Shown piece by piece: positions 15,185 through 19,088 of a stretch of DNA of 19,088 nt. The notes beneath the pieces were generated by a model. That model was given only the letters and a program-made list of their open reading frames with translations, did not search any database and was not told the DNA's origin. The first letter of the stretch is position 1. The number at the start of each line of letters is the position of its first letter. Source of the DNA: Paraeggerthella sp964369725 (GTDB lineage Bacteria > Actinomycetota > Coriobacteriia > Coriobacteriales > Eggerthellaceae); NCBI GenBank assembly GCA_964369725.1, contig CAYJGC010000031.1:1-19088 (forward strand). Reading direction: 5' to 3'. A program made the position numbers and the translations under genes.

Positions 15185-15970
15185 TTAGTGATCTGATGTT
15201 GCAAGACCAATGTATACCGCACTCAAAATGGTAAATACATATGCCTGCAAAAATGCTACCAATACTTCAAGTGCATACATGGCAAACAAGAAGAGCATCC
15301 AAACGATAGAGATACTGCCAGTAGCTATACCTGCACCGTTGATTGCTGAAATAATGAATGCACTAGTCATAAGAGAGAAGATACCCAATACCATGTGACC
15401 TGCAAACATGTTGCCATAAAGACGAACAGCAAGCGTCAAAACACGCAACACGGTAGAAAGCAACTCCAAGAACCATACAATAGGCACCATAGGAAGAGGA
15501 AGACCAGAAGGACATAACGACTTGAAGTAACCCAAAACACCGTGTGCTTTCATGCCCCAATACACAAAGTAGATAAACGAGATACCGGCAAGAGCCCACG
15601 TAACCGATAAAGAACCGGTGGGAGTTTTACCGCCAGGAATCAAACCACAAAAGTTTGCAATCAAAATGAAGAAAAACATGGTCGCCAAAAAAGGAATATG
15701 CTTTTTATAGCCGTGACCAATAGCATTTTCTCCCATGTCCTTTTTCACAAACTCATAGCCATATTCAACCATATGTGCAAATTTATTCGAAGGAATAAGC
15801 GTCAAACGCTTACCAGCTCCTAAAACGACTGCAATAGTGATAAAGAAGATGATAATCATCCATAGAACATACTGCGTCATTCCCGCTGCTTCTGTACCAA
15901 ACACAATAGCTGGTGAGAGTGAATGTACGAGGTGCGAAGATTCTGCACCTACTATCTCAAGAGGATCCAC
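15185..15970 (-). CDS. atpB: F1Fo ATP synthase a subunit
   Basis: This is the membrane stator subunit that provides the two half-channels for ion flow past the c-ring. It has 261 residues with about five or six hydrophobic helices. The essential arginine is in LAVRLYGNMFAGH (Arg183). NFCGLIPG (106-113) and the C-terminal FLQAYVFTILSAVYIG are family signatures. The start codon is GTG (15968-15970), with AAAGGTAGGG upstream in the 17-nt gap after the preceding small membrane protein. No signal of truncation is visible. Confidence 0.96.
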   Translation of the reverse strand: MDPLEIVGAESSHLVHSLSPAIVFGTEAAGMTQYVLWMIIIFFITIAVVLGAGKRLTLIPSNKFAHMVEYGYEFVKKDMGENAIGHGYKKHIPFLATMFFFILIANFCGLIPGGKTPTGSLSVTWALAGISFIYFVYWGMKAHGVLGYFKSLCPSGLPLPMVPIVWFLELLSTVLRVLTLAVRLYGNMFAGHMVLGIFSLMTSAFIISAINGAGIATGSISIVWMLFLFAMYALEVLVAFLQAYVFTILSAVYIGLATSDH

Positions 15971-15987
15971 GTGCCCTACCTTTCCTT

Positions 15988-16269
15988 CTACTTACGAACA
16001 ATACTACTAAGACCAAATGCAATAGCTGCTACCGATAGAGCTAGTACTTCGGCGATAACAAAAGGCAATACTAAATCACGCGCAAAAACAATGCATAGTA
16101 TAGCAGCGACGAAAATCACAATCACCGAAATCAGCACCCCAAGCAGTAAAGATCCTGCATGACTCAAGTTGCTGGTGTCGGTCACCCGTCTCGCCAAACG
16201 CAAACTCCAGGCAAGAGGAATAAACCCACCAATACCTGCCAGCGCTCCTAGTACGATTGCTCCTACCAT
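15988..16269 (-). CDS. Small membrane protein at the head of the atp operon, AtpI-like by position
   Basis: A 93-residue protein from ATG at 16269, which has GGAAGG about 6 nt upstream; a GTG at 16290 gives a 100-residue alternative. It has about three hydrophobic segments: VGAIVLGALAGIGGFIPLAW at the N terminus, LLLGVLISVIVIFVAAILCI in the middle and LVLPFVIAEVLALSVAAIAF near the C terminus, separated by a charged loop (RLARRVTDTSN). Genes in this place, just before atpB, are often atpI, whose product helps assemble the c-ring and may carry magnesium. The sequence itself has no motif that I can match firmly to AtpI, so the assignment rests on position, size and topology. Confidence 0.8.
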   Translation of the reverse strand: MVGAIVLGALAGIGGFIPLAWSLRLARRVTDTSNLSHAGSLLLGVLISVIVIFVAAILCIVFARDLVLPFVIAEVLALSVAAIAFGLSSIVRK

Positions 16270-16322
16270 GCCTGCCTTCCCATAATGCACATTCTTACAC
16301 CAATCTAATAAAGCCGTTGAGC

Positions 16323-16351
16323 ATAATAGCGGAAATTCATCGATTAGGTAA
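16323..16351 (-). promoter_or_regulatory. Candidate promoter of the ATP synthase operon
   Basis: On the minus strand, TTACCT (plus 16346-16351) and TATTAT (plus 16323-16328) are separated by 17 nt, and the latter lies 53 nt before the first operon gene. The -10 matches 5 of 6 consensus bases; the -35 is poor. An alternative is TTGCAA (16425-16430) with TATGCA (16402-16407), also spaced 17 nt. The rest of the 231-nt gap (16291-16521) shows no gene or strong hairpin. Confidence 0.4.
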
Positions 16352-16521
16352 CATCAGGAGGTAAAAAATTCCCAAAATTCAGGTAAACGGGTATAAAAAA
16401 CTGCATAAATCATGCTTTAAAGCCTTGCAAACTGTATATTTCTTTACTTATGGATGATTTATTACTTCTTGAACATACTAAAGAGCATCAGCCGCGCAAC
16501 TAAACTAGGACCCGTATCGCC

Positions 16522-16989
16522 CTACCCTTCAAAGACTCTCAACTTAATTCCAGCTTCTGTAAGCATAGTCATTGACAAGTCATCCGGATACGGATTTTGA
16601 TAGATAATTTCCTCAATACCAGCATTAATAAGCATTTTGGCGCAAACGACACACGGTTGCGTATTAATGTATATTGAAGCACCTGATATATTAATACCGT
16701 AACGCGCAGCTTGAATAATGGCATTCTGTTCAGCATGTAACCCGCGACAAATTTCATGCCTCTGTCCACTTGGCACACCCAACTCTGCACGCAAACAACC
16801 TACTTCGTTGCAATGCCTTATTCCAGTAGGAACGCCATTGTACCCTGTTGCAAGGATGCGTCGCTCTTTTACAACCACGGCACCAACAGCGCGCCGCATA
16901 CAAGTTGTTCTTGTAGCAACTTCGTTAGCGAGTTTCATAAAATACTCATCCCAGCTGGGACGCTCTGCCATAGGCGCAAGCTCTGTCAT
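16522..16989 (-). CDS. dCMP deaminase family protein (ComEB-like)
   Basis: A zinc-dependent deaminase, most likely converting dCMP to dUMP, the precursor for thymidylate synthesis. It has 155 residues. The zinc site is complete: His85 and the catalytic Glu87 in GLHAEQNAI, then Cys113 and Cys116 in QPCVVCAKML. A second Cys/His-rich stretch, GIRHCNEVGCLRAE (56-69), is typical of dCMP deaminases that bind an extra zinc. The close relative ComEB of B. subtilis has the same layout. The start ATG at 16989 has a good GGAGAGG 5 nt upstream; Met7 is a less likely start. It lies 99 nt after upp and its terminator, so it may be transcribed separately. Confidence 0.92.
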   Translation of the reverse strand: MTELAPMAERPSWDEYFMKLANEVATRTTCMRRAVGAVVVKERRILATGYNGVPTGIRHCNEVGCLRAELGVPSGQRHEICRGLHAEQNAIIQAARYGINISGASIYINTQPCVVCAKMLINAGIEEIIYQNPYPDDLSMTMLTEAGIKLRVFEG

Positions 16990-17015
16990 ATCAACCTCTC
17001 CCCATCATTTGGCTC

Positions 17016-17054
17016 AAAAAAATCAAAGCGGGTAAGACTTAATCCTACCCGCTT
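17016..17054 (-). terminator. Rho-independent terminator after upp
   Basis: The arms aagcgggta (17026-17034) and tacccgctt (17046-17054) form a perfect 9-bp GC-containing stem with an 11-nt loop. On the minus strand it is followed by TGA and then seven T (plus A run 17016-17022). It begins 34 nt past the upp stop. Confidence 0.85.
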
Positions 17055-17088
17055 ACCTTACTTATTGATAGAGCTAATCTCAATAATT

Positions 17089-17724
17089 TTACTTTGTACC
17101 AAAAATTCTATCACCAGCATCTCCCAGCCCCGGTACGATGTAGGCATGGTCATTAAGGCATTCATCTATAGCGCAGGTATAAATATGTACGTGAGCGTCT
17201 GCTGCTAAGACTGCTTCAAGTCCTTCAGGAGCTGCAACTAAAACCATAAGCTTAATATGCTCCACTCCCAAATTGCGCAAATACTCGATAGCCGCTATAG
17301 CTGAACCTCCCGTTGCAAGCATAGGATCAACAACCAAGACACAACGCTGGGCAATACTATCGGGAAGTTTTGCATAGTATTCATGAGGTTCGTGCGTAAC
17401 AGGGTCGCGATACATTCCCAAATGTCCAACATACGTTGAAGGCATAAGCTCTTGCAAGCCATCGACCATACCAAGCCCTGCACGTAAAATAGGAACGATA
17501 GCCATCTTTTTACCTGCTACTTGCTTGCAGGTTGTTGTGCAGATGGGAGTTTCAACCTCAACGTCTTCTAAAACCAAATCGCGCGTTGCCTCATAACCTT
17601 CAAACAATGAAAGTTCGCGAACCAAGGTGCGAAAATCCTTTGAAGAAGTTTCTTTACTGCGCAAAAGCGACAGCTTGTGCTGAACCATAGGATGATCAAC
17701 TACCGTAACCCGTTCGTACGTCAT
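17089..17724 (-). CDS. upp: Uracil phosphoribosyltransferase
   Basis: A salvage enzyme that makes UMP from uracil and PRPP in the cytoplasm. It has 211 residues, standard for Upp. The PRPP-binding motif is VLVVDPMLATGGSA (129-142), the earlier PILRAGLGMVDG (78-89) belongs to the active site, and the C-terminal PGLGDAGDRIFGT binds uracil. The start is ATG 17724 with a weak AAAAGGG upstream. It follows glyA by 15 nt, so glyA-upp form an operon, ended by the hairpin at 17016-17054. Confidence 0.97.
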   Translation of the reverse strand: MTYERVTVVDHPMVQHKLSLLRSKETSSKDFRTLVRELSLFEGYEATRDLVLEDVEVETPICTTTCKQVAGKKMAIVPILRAGLGMVDGLQELMPSTYVGHLGMYRDPVTHEPHEYYAKLPDSIAQRCVLVVDPMLATGGSAIAAIEYLRNLGVEHIKLMVLVAAPEGLEAVLAADAHVHIYTCAIDECLNDHAYIVPGLGDAGDRIFGTK

Positions 17725-17739
17725 AAAAACCCTTTTCTC

Positions 17740-18993
17740 TTAACCTAGTTCTGGATACAAAGGATGCGCAGCCAAGATTGCAGATACCTTTGCATGAATA
17801 TCTTTAAGAAGCGTATCATTAGTGGGATTAAATACGGTTGCCGCAATAAATTCGCCAATTTGATAGAACTCGTCAGCCGTTAAACCACGCGTAGTTGCTG
17901 CAGCTGATCCAACGCGAATACCGCTCGTTACAAATGGGCTGCGAGGCTCATTAGGAATTGAATTTTTGTTAACCGTCAAACCAACCGTCTCAAGAAGATG
18001 ACTTGCATCGCGGCCAGTAATATCTGCTGCCGTAAGGTCAACAAGGCACAGATGATTGTCGGTACCACCTGACACCAAGCGCAAGCCACCATCAATCATA
18101 CCTTGTCCAAGTCTGTTTGCATTTTCAACAACTTGTTTGCCGTACTCAACGAAACTTGGTTGCAGTGCCTCACCAAAAGCAACTGCCTTACCTGCAATAA
18201 CGTGCATAAGTGGTCCACCTTGTGAACCAGGGAAAACAGCACTGTTTATTTTTTTAGCAATAGCCTCATCATTTGAAAGAATGAAACCTCCACGCGGTCC
18301 ACGAAGCGTCTTATGGCTTGTTGATGTTACGATATCTGCATAAGGCATAGGGTTAGCATGAACACCTGCGGCAACCAATCCCGCAATGTGTGCCATGTCA
18401 ACCATAAAGTAAGCACCCACTTCTCGTGCAATCTGAGACATGCGTTCAAAGTCAATTGCGCGTGGGTAAGCACTTGCGCCACCAACAATCACCTTCGGGC
18501 GACATTCACGGGCTTTTGCCTCAAGTGCATCATAATCAATAACTTCTGATTCAATATCTACACCATATGCTTCGAAATTGTAGAGCTTGCCAGAAAAATT
18601 AACCGGAGAACCATGGGTAAGATGACCACCATGATCAAGACTCATACCCAACACGGTGTCACCAGGTTCAATTACAGAAAAATATGCTGCGAGGTTTGCG
18701 CTTGCACCAGAATGCGGTTGCACGTTTGCAAATTTTGCATCATACAATTCACAAGCGCGTTCACAAGCAAGGTCTTCAACCATATCGACCTTCTCGCAAC
18801 CACCGTAGTAACGCTTGCCTGAATATCCCTCAGCATATTTGTTGGTGAGAACACTGCCAACCGCATCCATAACCGCAAGTGAGGTGAAGTTCTCTGAAGC
18901 AATTAGCTCAACTGATTCCCGCTGACGGGCTAATTCGTAACCCAAAACGTTTGCTACAGCGGGGTCTGACTGTGATACATATTGAAGACTCAT
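17740..18993 (-). CDS. glyA: Serine hydroxymethyltransferase
   Basis: A PLP enzyme that converts serine and tetrahydrofolate to glycine and 5,10-methylene-THF, the main source of one-carbon units for thymidylate and purines. From ATG at 18993 it has 417 residues, a normal length. The PLP lysine is Lys228 in TSTSHKTLRGPRGG. Other signatures are ELIASENFTS near the N terminus, NKYAEGYSGKRYYGG, and VDMAHIAGLVAAG with the cofactor-contacting Asp and His. ATG 18993 has AAAGGAA 7 nt upstream; a start 13 codons earlier (19032) lacks a ribosome binding site and would include promoter-like sequence. It is followed by upp. Confidence 0.97.
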   Translation of the reverse strand: MSLQYVSQSDPAVANVLGYELARQRESVELIASENFTSLAVMDAVGSVLTNKYAEGYSGKRYYGGCEKVDMVEDLACERACELYDAKFANVQPHSGASANLAAYFSVIEPGDTVLGMSLDHGGHLTHGSPVNFSGKLYNFEAYGVDIESEVIDYDALEAKARECRPKVIVGGASAYPRAIDFERMSQIAREVGAYFMVDMAHIAGLVAAGVHANPMPYADIVTSTSHKTLRGPRGGFILSNDEAIAKKINSAVFPGSQGGPLMHVIAGKAVAFGEALQPSFVEYGKQVVENANRLGQGMIDGGLRLVSGGTDNHLCLVDLTAADITGRDASHLLETVGLTVNKNSIPNEPRSPFVTSGIRVGSAAATTRGLTADEFYQIGEFIAATVFNPTNDTLLKDIHAKVSAILAAHPLYPELG

Positions 18994-19019
18994 GCTTGTT
19001 CCTTTCAGGAGTTTACCTT

Positions 19020-19031
19020 GCCATGCTAACA
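19020..19031 (-). promoter_or_regulatory. Candidate extended -10 promoter of glyA
   Basis: Read on the minus strand, TGTTAGCAT (TAGCAT at plus 19023-19028) fits an extended -10 box (TG-n-TAnnnT), 29 nt before the glyA ATG. A TTGCAC lies upstream, but with about 21 nt spacing it is a poor -35. The remaining bases to 19088 hold no gene that I can see. Confidence 0.35.
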
Positions 19032-19088
19032 CACTGTTTACCTATTTTTGTGCAATCGCTTAAGCGTTTTCCAGAGCGGTAATTTTTT

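Noticed and set aside
16346..16380. Plus-strand AGGAGGT at about 16356 that resembles a ribosome binding site
   Set aside because: No start codon with an open frame follows it on the plus strand, so it is probably chance in an A/T-rich promoter region.
1..19088. An undescribed defence system, mobile element or biosynthetic cluster
   Set aside because: I saw no integrase, transposase, toxin-antitoxin pair, nuclease-helicase set, terminal repeats or tRNA-linked attachment site. Apart from the surface protein and one small gene, all the genes are conserved housekeeping genes.

Overview
This window looks like a chromosomal segment of a low- to mid-GC member of the Coriobacteriia (Actinomycetota), most likely an Atopobiaceae relative (Atopobium, Lancefieldella, Olsenella or Fannyhessea). 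That placement is an inference from three things: protein style (a DnaE1-type polymerase with an intact PHP domain, and a BspA-like surface protein), the glyA-upp-dCMP deaminase-atp gene order, and moderate GC. No 16S or other marker is present to confirm it. A run of exactly 100 N inside atpA shows that this is a draft assembly or scaffold.

Layout. Positions 1-2184 (minus strand) hold the N-terminal 728 codons of a secreted BspA-like protein. It has a signal peptide, an array of strict 26-residue leucine-rich repeats and about 83-residue Ig-like repeats, and it runs off the left edge. A 398-nt divergent intergenic region separates it from asnB (2583-4532), the only clear plus-strand gene. 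asnB converges on a small unknown gene (4630-4836, minus), with a long perfect hairpin between them. Next, all on the minus strand, come truA (overlapping nothing, 2 nt after dnaE) and dnaE. A strong intrinsic terminator at 9331-9361 then marks the end of the ATP synthase operon.

The F1Fo ATP synthase operon (minus strand, 16269 down to 9431) has the standard order atpI-like, B, E, F, H, A, G, D, C. Its junctions are tight: stop and start codons abut at G/D and D/C, and F/H and H/A overlap. The exception is a 118-nt atpB-atpE spacer that can form several hairpins just before the strong ribosome binding site of the c subunit. Upstream on the same strand lie a dCMP/cytidine deaminase-family gene, upp with its own terminator, and glyA. 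Together these cover one-carbon and pyrimidine metabolism: GlyA makes methylene-THF, Upp salvages uracil to UMP, and the deaminase supplies dUMP for thymidylate.

I found no RNA genes, CRISPR arrays, insertion sequences, prophage genes or defence system. Most of the window is conserved housekeeping sequence. The points that deserve a second look are the repeat-built surface protein, the unknown small gene, the signal-peptide-like N terminus of AtpF, insertions in AtpA and AsnB, the atpB-atpE hairpins, and the N gap, which is too short for the AtpA residues that should be there.
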